This document shows positions 34,398 through 42,923 of a stretch of 64,000 bases of DNA, one piece after another; the stretch's first letter is position 1; each line of letters begins with the position of its first letter. This stretch comes from VGMA01 sp964655475. Its GTDB lineage: Bacteria > Chlamydiota > Chlamydiia > Chlamydiales > VGMA01. The DNA is taken from positions 91,152-155,151 of the forward strand of contig CAZZMO010000002.1 of the NCBI GenBank assembly GCA_964655475.1, in the 5' to 3' direction. The notes beneath the pieces are model-generated. The model ran no database searches, was not told where the DNA came from, and saw only the letters and a program-made list of their open reading frames with translations. A program made the position numbers and the translations under genes.

Positions 34398-35021
34398 ATG
34401 CATTACAAGGAGCAGACTCGTCAAAGCTATCAAGAAATAGCTATTGAATATGCATCCAGGGTTGCCGATTTGGCCCCCATGCCTTCCATAGAGAAGTATA
34501 TGAGTCTGCTCCCTTCAAACCCATCGATACTAGATATCGGATGCGGATCAGGCAGAGATGCTAAAATTTTTTCTGACAAAGGGGCAAAGGTTACAGGGAT
34601 CGATTTCTGTGAAAATCTCTTGTCTATAGCTAAAGTTCACGCCAGCGAAGCAACTTTTATCCTCATGGACATGGAAGAGCTTTCCTTTTTACCATCCTCT
34701 TTTGATGGTGCATGGGCCGCTTCCTCTCTCGTTCATCTATCTAAAGAATCACTCCCTATTCTGTTTGCAAAAGTATATGCAGTCCTCAAAGTGGGAGGCC
34801 ATTTCTACTTTACCTTGAAAAAGGGGACTGGGGAAGGGATTGAAAAAGATGAGCGCTACGAAGGCAGGCAAGAAAAGTATTGGTCATATTATGAAGAGCC
34901 GGAAGTAAAGAAGCTTTTAGAAAAGATGAACTTCAAACTACTTGAGCTATCCCATGTTGCAAGAAGTGCAGCGTACCACTCACACGACGTTCTTAGAGTC
35001 TATTCCTATAAATCCCCATAA
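34398..35021 (+). CDS. Class I SAM-dependent methyltransferase
   Basis: A 207-residue Methyltransf_11/25-type enzyme. Motif I is ILDIGCGSGRDAKIF (about residues 43-57), the acidic strand-2 end is VTGIDF, and motif IV is FDGAWAASSLVHL. The N-terminal region (YQEIAIEYASRV) is typical of small-molecule methyltransferases. The 3' end overlaps the convergent MFS gene by 29 bases. The substrate is not inferable. Confidence 0.82.
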   Translation: MHYKEQTRQSYQEIAIEYASRVADLAPMPSIEKYMSLLPSNPSILDIGCGSGRDAKIFSDKGAKVTGIDFCENLLSIAKVHASEATFILMDMEELSFLPSSFDGAWAASSLVHLSKESLPILFAKVYAVLKVGGHFYFTLKKGTGEGIEKDERYEGRQEKYWSYYEEPEVKKLLEKMNFKLLELSHVARSAAYHSHDVLRVYSYKSP

Positions 35022-36222
35022 GTGCAGCTGACGCTAGAATCAGTACGCTACCTATGAAAATTAACGGCTTGATTCCTAAAAAGGGAATCAAAGAGGGTGC
35101 CATCCCTGAAATAGCAAAAGAGAGGGCGACTACAGATCCTGATATCCCCATCACAAAGCCTTGGGACTCTTGATTGGCAGAGTTTGAAAAAGAGGTGAGC
35201 ATTGTAGCAAAAGCGATCTGCGTGGAAATCATCAAGGGTATGAAGACAAGCCAAAGTGCTATTTCTGAAGAGAATAAAGAAACGAGAAGGGTAAATAGCC
35301 CTGAGAGATAGAGGCTGTGATGAGCGATCACTTCAGCTCCCCATTTTTTTGCTACATAAGGGATGATACCAACTAAACTGAAGGCCATCCAAAATCCCGT
35401 ATATCCATTAAAGAGCCCCATTACTGAGCTTGAGTAGTGATAATTTTCTTCGAAGTAGAGAAGGATGAGCTGCAAAAAAAGGCCTACTCCAATCTGCATC
35501 AGTAGAAAAGAAAGTGCCAAAAGGCGGATCGATTTTTCACCAGCTACCTGAACAAAAATCATATAAAACCGCTTCCAATCGATCTGATTTCCTTTCGGCG
35601 AATAACTATCTTGATAGGTAACTGAAAGCCAAATAAATGCGACGAGTGCAAGTAGTGCGCTAAAATAGAATGGGATATAAAAACCAAACAGGGGAGAGAG
35701 CGCTGAATCAGAAAGGATTCCTCCAAATAGTGGACCTAGAACAAAACCAAGAGCATTAGCAAGAGTGACAAAACTCATATGCTGAGTCTTGTTCTCTTTG
35801 GTACTAAGGTCTGCAATCGATGCCATAGCGATGGGCATGGATGCGCTCATAAATCCAGAAAATGCTCTAGCTAAAAAGATTAACCATAATGAAGATAGGG
35901 TGATTCCAAGCCCGAGCATCAAAAAACCACAAAAAAGGCCCAACATGCAAATGAGTAAAACCCTCTTCCTCCCAAAAATATCTGAGAGATCTCCCATGAA
36001 AGAGGCCCCAAAAAACATGAAAAGGGGATAGAGGAGAAAGCTAATACTCAAGTAGAAAAGGCGAAGCTCTTCAGATACAGGGGAAGAAAAGAGGAGGCTG
36101 CCACCATTAGTAAATAGAGCAGTCAGAACAGGATAGACCATTCCAAATCCAAGAATGTCTACAAAAATAGCAAAAAGTAGAGGAGCTACCTCTCCAAACG
36201 AAAAGGGGAGTTTCTTCTTCAT
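34993..36222 (-). CDS. MFS transporter (DHA1/TetA-like)
   Basis: A 409-residue protein with 12 predicted membrane helices. The loop 2-3 motif is GDLSDIFGRKRVLL, the MFS signature, and motif C-like LGFVLGPLFGG lies in helix 5, pointing to an antiporter of the drug:H+ group. Substrate unknown. The 3' end is convergent with a methyltransferase gene. It has no close partner gene, so a role in drug or metabolite efflux is only suggested by family. Confidence 0.88.
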   Translation of the reverse strand: MKKKLPFSFGEVAPLLFAIFVDILGFGMVYPVLTALFTNGGSLLFSSPVSEELRLFYLSISFLLYPLFMFFGASFMGDLSDIFGRKRVLLICMLGLFCGFLMLGLGITLSSLWLIFLARAFSGFMSASMPIAMASIADLSTKENKTQHMSFVTLANALGFVLGPLFGGILSDSALSPLFGFYIPFYFSALLALVAFIWLSVTYQDSYSPKGNQIDWKRFYMIFVQVAGEKSIRLLALSFLLMQIGVGLFLQLILLYFEENYHYSSSVMGLFNGYTGFWMAFSLVGIIPYVAKKWGAEVIAHHSLYLSGLFTLLVSLFSSEIALWLVFIPLMISTQIAFATMLTSFSNSANQESQGFVMGISGSVVALSFAISGMAPSLIPFLGIKPLIFIGSVLILASAALMGIYRNRL

Positions 36223-36259
36223 AGCTTCAGTATGAAAAAAAGGGGGATTTTAGCAAGCT

Positions 36260-36949
36260 TTAGACGAGCTTTGCTCCACCCTCTATCGAGAGGATTTCCC
36301 CAGTAATATAAGTACATTCGATCAAAAAACGGACTGTAGCTGCGATATCCTCAGCTTCTCCAACTCTTTGAAGAGGAAGGTGTTTTCCTGCCTGTTTCGC
36401 ATCTAACGTACCACCCCAAACAGGAGTGTTGATAGTTCCAGGAGATATAGCATTGACTCTAACAGGAGAAAGCTCTAAGGCCAAAGATCTTGTGAGGGAT
36501 TCTATGGCTCCATTGATGCTACTTGCAACAGAAAGATTCAAGATGGGTTTTTGACCCGCTACCCCAGAAAAAAGAGTAATCGAGCCCCCTTTTATGATTT
36601 TATGAGCTGCATACTTAGCAGCATGGTACTGACCCCAAAACTTGCTGTCGAAAAACTGACGCGCTTGATCGAGTGAGAGCTCGAGAAAAGGGCCTGAGAT
36701 GAAATCTGCAGCGGTTACTACGAGGTGGTGAAAAGGGTGAGCAGTGCGAAAAAAGGAGCTCACTTCATCTTCTTTTGTGATGTCTAGTGTGGCAATATCG
36801 ACTCCCTTGATCTCTCTTTGCGCCTTTTGCAATTTCTCTAGGGATCTACTCAAAATGGTTACATGATAGCCGAGACTACTCAGTAAAGATGCAGAAGCAA
36901 GTCCCATTCCAGAGGAGCCGCCGATGATTAGAACTCTTTCCTGACTCAT
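36260..36949 (-). CDS. Atypical short-chain dehydrogenase/reductase (SDR)
   Basis: A 229-residue Rossmann-fold protein with NAD(P) motif IIGGSSGMG and the later RVNAISPGTINTPVW and YITGEILSIEGG. The usual YxxxK catalytic pair is absent: the segment before GAIESLTRSLALEL reads VASSIN, where classical enzymes have YSASK. I recall SDR subfamilies that share this replaced stretch, so it may be a family feature rather than decay. The start overlaps the upstream 63-residue gene (ATGA). Confidence 0.82.
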   Translation of the reverse strand: MSQERVLIIGGSSGMGLASASLLSSLGYHVTILSRSLEKLQKAQREIKGVDIATLDITKEDEVSSFFRTAHPFHHLVVTAADFISGPFLELSLDQARQFFDSKFWGQYHAAKYAAHKIIKGGSITLFSGVAGQKPILNLSVASSINGAIESLTRSLALELSPVRVNAISPGTINTPVWGGTLDAKQAGKHLPLQRVGEAEDIAATVRFLIECTYITGEILSIEGGAKLV

Positions 36950-37137
36950 TGGTCAGCCTGGGAATTGAGTTGATCTTGGAGATCTACGAAACGGTCTTTG
37001 GGAGCTCTTTCTCTCAATCCGATGATGAGAGGTCCATGGTCAAAAATCATCTCATCTTCTGTTTTGGCTGTATCGAGAAGTTGCTTTAATTTTGCTTTTG
37101 CTTCTTCTCTGATCTCTTCTAAGCTTTTTTCTCCCAT
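36946..37137 (-). CDS. Small protein between GT2 and SDR genes
   Basis: A 63-residue charged protein, helical at the N-terminus (EEIREEAKAKLKQLL) with a less ordered end. It overlaps both neighbours: 19 bases with the GT2 gene upstream and 4 (ATGA) with the SDR downstream. Tight packing favours a real, coupled gene. No family is recognised. Confidence 0.55.
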   Translation of the reverse strand: MGEKSLEEIREEAKAKLKQLLDTAKTEDEMIFDHGPLIIGLRERAPKDRFVDLQDQLNSQADQ

Positions 37138-37880
37138 TCCAACCTTCTATTTTGTTCTAAAAGTTTTAAATACTTGTAGTGGCAGGCGTGGGCGTTATAC
37201 ATCGATATGATCCACCCTTCTGATCCCAAAAACATTCCCCCATCTAGGAAATAGGACTTAATGAATGTCCAAAGGGAATGTCCCATCGCCGTAAAACAAG
37301 AGACCTCTTTTTTACCCCTATGTTGCTTGGCGTAGAGGTCGCTATAAAGTTGAAGTTTTGCAAGGAAATCATCGTAGGAGCGGTAAGGAGTATGTTCAAT
37401 ATACTCTTCAATAATGAAGAGTTTTCTCCCTTTCTGAGCGAGGGTTTCATGAACCTTCTCCTCATCTAACCAGGAGTGAAATGTTTTATTGTATAGGCGA
37501 TAGACATGATCTGGATGCCATCCGCAACCGCGGATCCACTTCCCCTGAAATAAATTTTTTCTAGGAAAGCCGTAGATGATCTGCTGATCTAGCTCAACAT
37601 CTGTCAGTGCAGCAACTGTATCTTTTGGGAGCACCTCATCAGAGTCGAGAGCCAGAATCCAATCATGTTTTGCCAAAACAGCTGCTACATTTCGAAGGTG
37701 ACCAAACCCTGTAAAAGGATGTTGGTGAATCGATACATTTGGGTACTGTTTTGCGATTTCAAGGGTGCGATCTGTTGATCCAGTATCTAGGATTAACACC
37801 TCAGGAAAAGAGGCAACTGAATCCAAAGTGGCCTTCAAAGTCGTCTCATTATTTTTTGTCAAAATGGCTACAGTAATCAT
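37119..37880 (-). CDS. Family 2 glycosyltransferase (WaaE-like)
   Basis: A 253-residue GT-A enzyme. The N-terminus (ITVAILTKNNE..LKATLDSV), EVLILDTGSTDRT and the DxD-like ALDSDE are family GT2 features. The closest look is to the WaaE/KdtX branch that adds glucose to LPS core heptose (HPFTGFGHLRN, HTPYRSYDDFLAKLQLYS). It likely modifies a surface glycan, along with WaaA elsewhere in the window. It is the first gene of a three-gene minus-strand unit. Confidence 0.88.
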   Translation of the reverse strand: MITVAILTKNNETTLKATLDSVASFPEVLILDTGSTDRTLEIAKQYPNVSIHQHPFTGFGHLRNVAAVLAKHDWILALDSDEVLPKDTVAALTDVELDQQIIYGFPRKNLFQGKWIRGCGWHPDHVYRLYNKTFHSWLDEEKVHETLAQKGRKLFIIEEYIEHTPYRSYDDFLAKLQLYSDLYAKQHRGKKEVSCFTAMGHSLWTFIKSYFLDGGMFLGSEGWIISMYNAHACHYKYLKLLEQNRRLEWEKKA

Positions 37881-37960
37881 GTTCGCGATTATATGAAATT
37901 TTTCCCTATACCACCATAAATAAAATTTCTGATAATTTGTGCAAGAATAGGAGGAGCGCT

Positions 37961-38986
37961 ATGTTAAAGAGGATGTACACGTTTGATGAGGTGGCTTTGG
38001 TTCCTCAATTTAACAATATCCGCTCCAGAACAGAGCCATCACTAGAAACCTGGTTGACGAAGACAAGAAAGATGGATCTTCCCATCCTCGCTTCGAATAT
38101 GGATAGTGTTATTGGCCCTGAACTCGCCCGCATTCTCATTCGTCATGGAATTATCCCTATTTTTCATCGATTTGCCCCTTTAGAAGAGTTGAAAAAATGG
38201 ATCGATGAGTTCAAAGATACAGCATTCTTCTCTATTGGATTTAACCAATTTGAACATATCGATCAGATCATTGACTGGGGAGTTAAAGGACTTTGTATTG
38301 ATGTCGCTCATGGCCATTCTGTCCCAATGACAGAACTGATTGGGAAAATCAAAAGAAAGTATCCGATGGTAGAGGTCATTGCAGGAAACGTCTGTACAGC
38401 TATGGCCTATCACGACCTCGTTAACGCTGGTGCTGACGCCGTAAAAGTAGGCATAGGACCAGGCGCTGCCTGTACGACAAGGATCAGAACAGGATTTGGA
38501 GTGCCTCAATTTTCTGCCATCTTAGAATGTGGCGAACTTGCCAAAAAACTAAGAGTCCCCATCATTGCTGATGGAGGCATCAAATCGAGCCGTGAGCTCG
38601 TTTTAGCGCTTGCTGCTGGAGCTAGCAGCATCATGATGGGAAAGCTATTTGCAGGAACAATGGAAAGCGCTGCTAAAAAAGAGAAGTGTGAGTCGGCACC
38701 ATTTGGATGGAAAGCGAAGTATAGGGGACAAGCGAGCCGCGATTTCCAAGAAGAATTTTATGGAGGACTTCGAGAGACGTTGGTCGACGAAGGAGTCGCT
38801 TACTGGGTTCATGTTACAGGAAAAGCAGAGTCCCTTCTTTCAGAGTTTCGAGGAGGTCTTTCTAGTGGAATGACTTACGGCGGAGCTAGAACAATAAAAG
38901 AGCTCCAACGAAAAGCAGAATTCATTGAAGTAGGATCTGGATATTTAGAAGAGTCTTGCCCAAGGCCAGGAGGAGAGAAGCTGTGA
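37961..38986 (+). CDS. IMP dehydrogenase/GMP reductase-family enzyme without CBS domains
   Basis: A 341-residue TIM-barrel enzyme. The active-site loop is [25 protein letters not shown] with the catalytic cysteine, followed by PIIADGGI, the phosphate-binding [14 protein letters not shown] and a flap with FYGG. There are no CBS domains. N-terminal LASNMDSV is closer to GMP reductase (AANMDTV) than to IMPDH (SAPMDTV), so either GuaC or a minimal GuaB is possible. ATG 37961 has GGAGG about 8 bases upstream. The stop overlaps the GTG of the ABC permease gene. Confidence 0.85.
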   Translation: MLKRMYTFDEVALVPQFNNIRSRTEPSLETWLTKTRKMDLPILASNMDSVIGPELARILIRHGIIPIFHRFAPLEELKKWIDEFKDTAFFSIGFNQFEHIDQIIDWGVKGLCIDVAHGHSVPMTELIGKIKRKYPMVEVIAGNVCTAMAYHDLVNAGADAVKVGIGPGAACTTRIRTGFGVPQFSAILECGELAKKLRVPIIADGGIKSSRELVLALAAGASSIMMGKLFAGTMESAAKKEKCESAPFGWKAKYRGQASRDFQEEFYGGLRETLVDEGVAYWVHVTGKAESLLSEFRGGLSSGMTYGGARTIKELQRKAEFIEVGSGYLEESCPRPGGEKL

Positions 38987-40053
38987 TCAAAATGGTCTTT
39001 AAAATATTAGCTTCTACAGCAAAACGGCACTGGATGTGGCTTTTTGTGCTGTGCGCATCACTGATTTTATCTCTTTCTAGCATGAATACCCTCATGAAAA
39101 ATGAGCAAATGGCAGGACATTGGATGCAAGAGGTCGAAAAAGTTGATCTTTGGGTTTATCCAAAACGCCCGTTTTCTCTTGGAGATCTAGCGAAGATCAG
39201 AGCATTAGATGAAGTAGAATCAGCTGCCCCTTTTTGTCAAAAGTCTGTTGTAGTGACACTACCAGGGGGAGCTAAACAAGAATCGATCCTTCTTGGAGTC
39301 GAAGATTTAGCCCTTCCCCGAATCCTCACACAAGGGAAAATCTCCCATCTTCAGCTCGATCAAAGCATTATTGCTGACGAAAGAGGTATTAAAACTAAAC
39401 TGTCATACCGACACAAGGGCTCCAAAAAGCGTTTTAAAATGGGGCAATATCTCATTGTAGGAGAGCATAAGATGCTCCTCGGTGGAGTTTGTAGACTGAA
39501 AAACTCTTCCCAGCAGTATCCACTCCTTTACACCTCTTACAACAATGCCGTGAAGCTTTTCGAACCTAAAAATGATGATGTGATTGCCTATGTAGTAAAG
39601 GCAAAACCTGGAGTCTCTTTGTTAAAACTCTCAGAAAAAATAGAGCAGCTTTTTCGTGTAGAAACAAAAGTGCATCAGTTGGCTCTAGCAGACCATGTCC
39701 AGCTTGGGGCATCACTCAAAACCCACTTCGCTATATGGATTTCATTAATCTTTGGAATAGTCCTTTACCTCTTTAGCTTGAAAAACCTCTTTTCTGACCT
39801 ATTAGAAAAGAGCTTACCGATGAGACGATTGGGGATGCCCCTTTCGTTTACTTTGGCAGTTTTTGGGATGGGAACCTTTATCATGTTTCTAGGAAGTTGG
39901 ATGACTACTTCACTTATGAACACAGCGTTAAAATTGAGCTGTCAAAGTTTCTTCTCCATCGATTTAGACACTTCTATTCTACTATTCGTATCTACATTTT
40001 TGGTGATGTTAGGATTTATGATGAGAGGTAGCTATGCATCCTATCGTGTGTGA
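38983..40053 (+). CDS. ABC exporter permease (DevC/FtsX-like)
   Basis: A 356-residue inner-membrane protein with one N-terminal helix (about residues 13-30), a periplasmic domain of about 190 residues (VDLWVYPKRPF, VESAAPFCQ, ILLGVEDLALP) and three C-terminal helices, the type VII/MacB-FtsX layout. The periplasmic domain pattern is that of DevC. The start is GTG 38983 (GTGA overlap with the gene before, GGAG at 38971); ATG 38992 is an alternative. It pairs with the ATPase gene 20 bases into its 3' end. A HlyD adaptor and TolC-like protein encoded at 44.3-46.9 kb could complete the pump. Confidence 0.8.
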   Translation: MIKMVFKILASTAKRHWMWLFVLCASLILSLSSMNTLMKNEQMAGHWMQEVEKVDLWVYPKRPFSLGDLAKIRALDEVESAAPFCQKSVVVTLPGGAKQESILLGVEDLALPRILTQGKISHLQLDQSIIADERGIKTKLSYRHKGSKKRFKMGQYLIVGEHKMLLGGVCRLKNSSQQYPLLYTSYNNAVKLFEPKNDDVIAYVVKAKPGVSLLKLSEKIEQLFRVETKVHQLALADHVQLGASLKTHFAIWISLIFGIVLYLFSLKNLFSDLLEKSLPMRRLGMPLSFTLAVFGMGTFIMFLGSWMTTSLMNTALKLSCQSFFSIDLDTSILLFVSTFLVMLGFMMRGSYASYRV

Positions 40054-40756
40054 AAAAGTATCAAAAGCCTACAGAACAAAAAGGGAGACAGTTATAGCCC
40101 TTGAGGAGATCTCCCTCGATGTGAGAGAAGGGGAGGTCATGATGCTCATTGGCCCTAGCGGCGCTGGTAAATCCTCCCTACTTCGCCTGATCGCAGGCCT
40201 CATCAAGCCTGATAGGGGAGAGATCTCTCTATTAGGAGAAGACTTAGCGTTAATGGCTCCGAAGAGAAAGGCTGAATTTTTTGCTCATCACGTAGGGATG
40301 GTCTTCGAAGATCTGCCCCTTTTTGACACCTTCAATATTGAAGATAATATCCTCTTATCTTTGATCTATAATAAGACGAGTGGAAAATTAAGACCTCAAA
40401 TTGTACAGAAAATGTTGGTTTCCATGGGAATGACTCAGAGAAGTAAGAGTTTTCCAAAGGAGCTCTCTCAGGGTGAGAAGCAAATCATAGCTCTCGCAAG
40501 AGCCCTCGTCCACGAGCCAAAAATTTTGATTTTGGATGATCCTTTCTCTCTACTCGATCATCAAATGGGAATGAAACTCATGACCCTACTACGCTCCTTT
40601 GCGCTAGACAAGGGTACTGCAGTAATTCTCGCCAGCCATGACGCAAGACTTTATCCTTTTGCTCATAGACTTGTCAAAATGCAAGAAGGGAAAGTTCTTG
40701 ATATCATCGGGGAAGCAGCAGTCTTCGAGCCACCCCCACCTTATATGAGAATCTAA
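40034..40756 (+). CDS. ABC exporter ATPase (DevA/LolD-like)
   Basis: A 240-residue ATP-binding subunit with Walker A GPSGAGKSS, a Q-loop near VGMVFEDLPLF, signature LSQGEKQ, Walker B ILILDDPF, and switch histidine SHDARL. A Walker B glutamate is replaced: the residue after the Asp pair is Pro (DDPF, where DEP is usual), an Asp standing in for the catalytic Glu. It belongs to the LolD/MacB/DevA group, consistent with the FtsX-type partner. AGAGG precedes the ATG. Confidence 0.9.
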   Translation: MHPIVCEKVSKAYRTKRETVIALEEISLDVREGEVMMLIGPSGAGKSSLLRLIAGLIKPDRGEISLLGEDLALMAPKRKAEFFAHHVGMVFEDLPLFDTFNIEDNILLSLIYNKTSGKLRPQIVQKMLVSMGMTQRSKSFPKELSQGEKQIIALARALVHEPKILILDDPFSLLDHQMGMKLMTLLRSFALDKGTAVILASHDARLYPFAHRLVKMQEGKVLDIIGEAAVFEPPPPYMRI

Positions 40757-41140
40757 ATATTTTTTTTTGATCTTCTAACTTTTGAACATTAGAGAATATA
40801 ACTAATTGCATTTCATGAATGCCATACTCAATATTGTTCTCTGATTCATAATTGTCATTCTTCAGAATCACAACCCGTCTTTCTACTCCGTCAGCAGCAT
40901 CTCTCCAAACTTTATGGAAATAGTCAGGATCACAAACCATCGGAACGATTGCTAATGTAAGGATGATAGCGTAGAAAATTTGTCCAATCTGAGCAAGGAG
41001 ATCAAGCTTTTTTCCTAGATCTTCTTATTTTCATAAAAAATATGATTCGGACGCGCCATTGTATCGCGGTCAAGCACAAGAGTATACTCAGGATTGTTCC
41101 AGTAGGGATCATGATCTGGATCGTTAATGATAGCGGTCAT
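40757..41140 (-). pseudogene. Decayed copy of the one-TM tandem paralogue
   Basis: Almost base-for-base the same as 41219-41583 (about ten differences by eye over 360 bases), but broken. A T-run is one base shorter (6 versus 7 T at about 41010), which shifts the frame just upstream of the membrane segment, and the C-terminal end homologous to the YANTGRNN tail is missing: the sequence diverges at 40777, next to the stop of the ABC ATPase. A residual open frame (40704-40940) covers only the second half. The start codon and first codons are intact, but AAGGAG of the intact copy has lost bases (GCTATTAA versus GCTCCTTAA on the plus strand). Confidence 0.8.
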
Positions 41141-41610
41141 AATAAGCTATTAATTTGTTTTTATTACAATTCGTCTAAATAAATATTATTACGCCCTGTA
41201 TTTGCATAATTTTCTGCCAACTTTTGAACATTAGAGAATATAACTAATTGCATTTCATGAATGCCATATTCAATATTGTTCTCTGATTCATAATTGTCAT
41301 TCTTCAGAATCACAACCTGTCTTTCTACTCCGTCAGCAGCATCTCTCCAAACTTTATGGAAATAGTCAGGATCACAAACCATCGGAACGATTGCTAATGT
41401 AAGGATGATAGCGTAGAAAATTTGTCCAATCTGAGCAAGGAGATCAAGCTTTTTTTCGTAAATCTTCTTATTTTCATAAAAAATATGATTCGGACCCGCC
41501 ATTGTATCGCGGTCAAGTACAAGAGTATACTCAGAATTGTTCCAGTAGGGATCATGATCTGGATCGTTAATGATAGTGGTCATAATAAGCTCCTTAATTT
41601 GTTTTTATTA
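40777..41610. repeat. Tandem direct repeat (about 390 bp units, 442-bp period)
   Basis: Unit 1 (40777-41167) and unit 2 (41219-41610) each contain the gene body plus its upstream spacer (TTAATTTGTTTTTATTA). They differ at roughly ten positions. The gene at 41608-42102 is an older, diverged relative of the same family, so the region has expanded more than once. Confidence 0.85.
41164..41583 (-). CDS. One-TM tandem paralogue, intact copy
   Basis: A 139-residue protein. The N-terminal 40 residues are hydrophilic (INDPDHDPYWNN), then comes the family core YEKKLDLLAQIGQIFYA leading into one membrane segment (about residues 50-68), then CDPDYFHKVWRDAADGVERQVV, and a variable tail ending in YANTGRNNIYLDEL. 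ATG 41583 has AAGGAG 7 bases upstream. No homologous family is recognised. It has one recent decayed copy downstream and an older relative upstream; the three share the core and the last residues. Confidence 0.7.
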   Translation of the reverse strand: MTTIINDPDHDPYWNNSEYTLVLDRDTMAGPNHIFYENKKIYEKKLDLLAQIGQIFYAIILTLAIVPMVCDPDYFHKVWRDAADGVERQVVILKNDNYESENNIEYGIHEMQLVIFSNVQKLAENYANTGRNNIYLDEL

Positions 41611-42102
41611 AAATTTGTCTAAATAAACGTGATCACGGGTTGCGTTTGCGTAATCTGCAGCAGTAATTTGTGCTGCATGTAATTCTATAATAGGTCCAGA
41701 TGTGATATTTAGATCCGCTACAGTAGATACAATATTAGCAATAGCAGCGGGAGGTTTGTCAGCATTAAACTCACGTACTCTCAGTTCTCCAAATGCAACT
41801 TCCCCTTCAACAGGGAGATCACTTTTGAGGAGCACAACCTGTCTTTCTACCCCACGCGCTGCATCTTTCCAAAGACTGCCAAAATAATCAGGATAACAAA
41901 CCATTGGAATAACCGCTAATGTGACGAGGAGTGCATAGAAAATTTGTCCAATTTGCGTTAGGAGATCTAATTTCTTTTCATAGACCTTTTCCTCTTCATA
42001 TAATACACCATTGATCGTTATATCTTTCGCATTTCTAACTAATTGATAGTCTAGATCGTTTTTATAAGGATCAAAAATTTGGTCATTAATTACTGTTATC
42101 AC
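41608..42102 (-). CDS. One-TM tandem paralogue, long copy
   Basis: A 164-residue member of the same family, with the core YEKKLDLLTQIGQIFYA, a membrane segment, CYPDYFGSLWKDAARGVERQVV, and a tail enlarged by about 30 residues before YANATRDHVYLDKF. The start is GTG 42102, with AGGAG 7 bases upstream. The ribosome site sits in the loop, and the GTG in the arm, of a perfect inverted repeat (42100-42122). The family has no signal peptide, so the single segment may be a type II anchor. Function unknown. Confidence 0.7.
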   Translation of the reverse strand: MITVINDQIFDPYKNDLDYQLVRNAKDITINGVLYEEEKVYEKKLDLLTQIGQIFYALLVTLAVIPMVCYPDYFGSLWKDAARGVERQVVLLKSDLPVEGEVAFGELRVREFNADKPPAAIANIVSTVADLNITSGPIIELHAAQITAADYANATRDHVYLDKF

Positions 42103-42122
42103 AAAATATCTCCTATTTTGTG
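42100..42122 (-). promoter_or_regulatory. Dyad enclosing the ribosome site and GTG start
   Basis: A perfect 9-base inverted repeat (CACAAAATA / TATTTTGTG) has the loop GGAGA on the minus strand. The loop is the ribosome site and the 3' arm ends with the GTG start codon of the 164-residue paralogue. Folding of the mRNA would bury the start codon; the dyad could also be a DNA operator. Confidence 0.55.
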
Positions 42123-42167
42123 TAATATTATAATTAATAAATGATTAAAAAAGAACACCAATGATTA

Positions 42168-42479
42168 TTATAAATAATCATATTCAATTTTTTGTTTGTA
42201 GTAGAGGAGGTGAATTTTTTCCTTTTTCAAAAAATCAATGAACTGGCTGCACTGCTCTTCTGTGCAAATTAATTGAATTTTGACAGGAACATTGGAGGCT
42301 AATTCAAAAAAATGTTCCTCATGAACTTTTTTATCCTTGCCATATCCAGAAATTCCTCTAAAAACACTCCCACCAGCGAGCCCCCCCTTCCGGGCATGCT
42401 GTAGGAGCCATTCGTGGAGTAAGACACCGTGGTGTTTCTCTTGTTCGTAGCTAAAGAGGGTTAAAGAAATTCCATTCAT
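42168..42479 (-). CDS. DUF190 (PII-like) protein
   Basis: A 103-residue protein of the DUF190 family, which has a PII-like fold: LHEWLLQHARKGGLAGGSVFRGISGYGK is the family hallmark, followed by a strand-rich C-terminus. ATG 42479 has AGGAG 6 bases upstream. DUF190 genes are common next to crcB fluoride channels, as here (7-base gap), and are thought to act in the fluoride response. Confidence 0.88.
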   Translation of the reverse strand: MNGISLTLFSYEQEKHHGVLLHEWLLQHARKGGLAGGSVFRGISGYGKDKKVHEEHFFELASNVPVKIQLICTEEQCSQFIDFLKKEKIHLLYYKQKIEYDYL

Positions 42480-42486
42480 AGATCTC

Positions 42487-42867
42487 CTATTGGCTGAAAA
42501 GTTTTGTGGTATAGAGGCCAAGAGCTGTGGTAACTAAGGTTCCTACTACATGTCCTATGACAATCAAAAATGTCATACCATATTCCTGGCGACTTAAAAG
42601 GGTGAGTGTCTCGGCAGAGAAGGTAGAAAAAGTGGTCAAACTACCCAAAAATCCTGTTACGATCCCCAAACGGGCCGATTCAGGGATTGAGTGGTTGTGA
42701 GAGAGTGCCATAAAGCACCCCATCAAGAAGCCCCCAATGAGATTGGCTGCCAATGTCCCTAAGGGAATCGTAGGGAAAACAGGGTTCAAAAAGCTGCCAA
42801 GGGTCCAACGGAGTAGAGCTCCAGCAATAGCGCCGCCACTAATTGAGAATAAAGACAACAAAATCAT
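42487..42867 (-). CDS. crcB: Fluoride channel CrcB/Fluc
   Basis: A 126-residue four-helix membrane protein that exports fluoride as a dual-topology dimer. The pattern GGAIAGALLRW in helix 1, PLGTLAANLIGGFLMGC in helix 2, and GFLGSLTTFSTFSAET in helix 3 is typical of Fluc. ATG 42867 follows a GAGGTGG site. I looked for a fluoride riboswitch in the 56 bases up to the divergent gene and saw none. It forms an operon with the DUF190 gene. Confidence 0.92.
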   Translation of the reverse strand: MILLSLFSISGGAIAGALLRWTLGSFLNPVFPTIPLGTLAANLIGGFLMGCFMALSHNHSIPESARLGIVTGFLGSLTTFSTFSAETLTLLSRQEYGMTFLIVIGHVVGTLVTTALGLYTTKLFSQ

Positions 42868-42923
42868 TTCCACCTCATAGCTATTCCGTAGCATATTTTC
42901 CCAAATAGTGCTACTATTTGCCC

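Noticed and set aside
42868..42923. Possible fluoride riboswitch before crcB
   Set aside because: The intergenic space is only about 56 bases and shows none of the conserved pseudoknot elements of the crcB motif.
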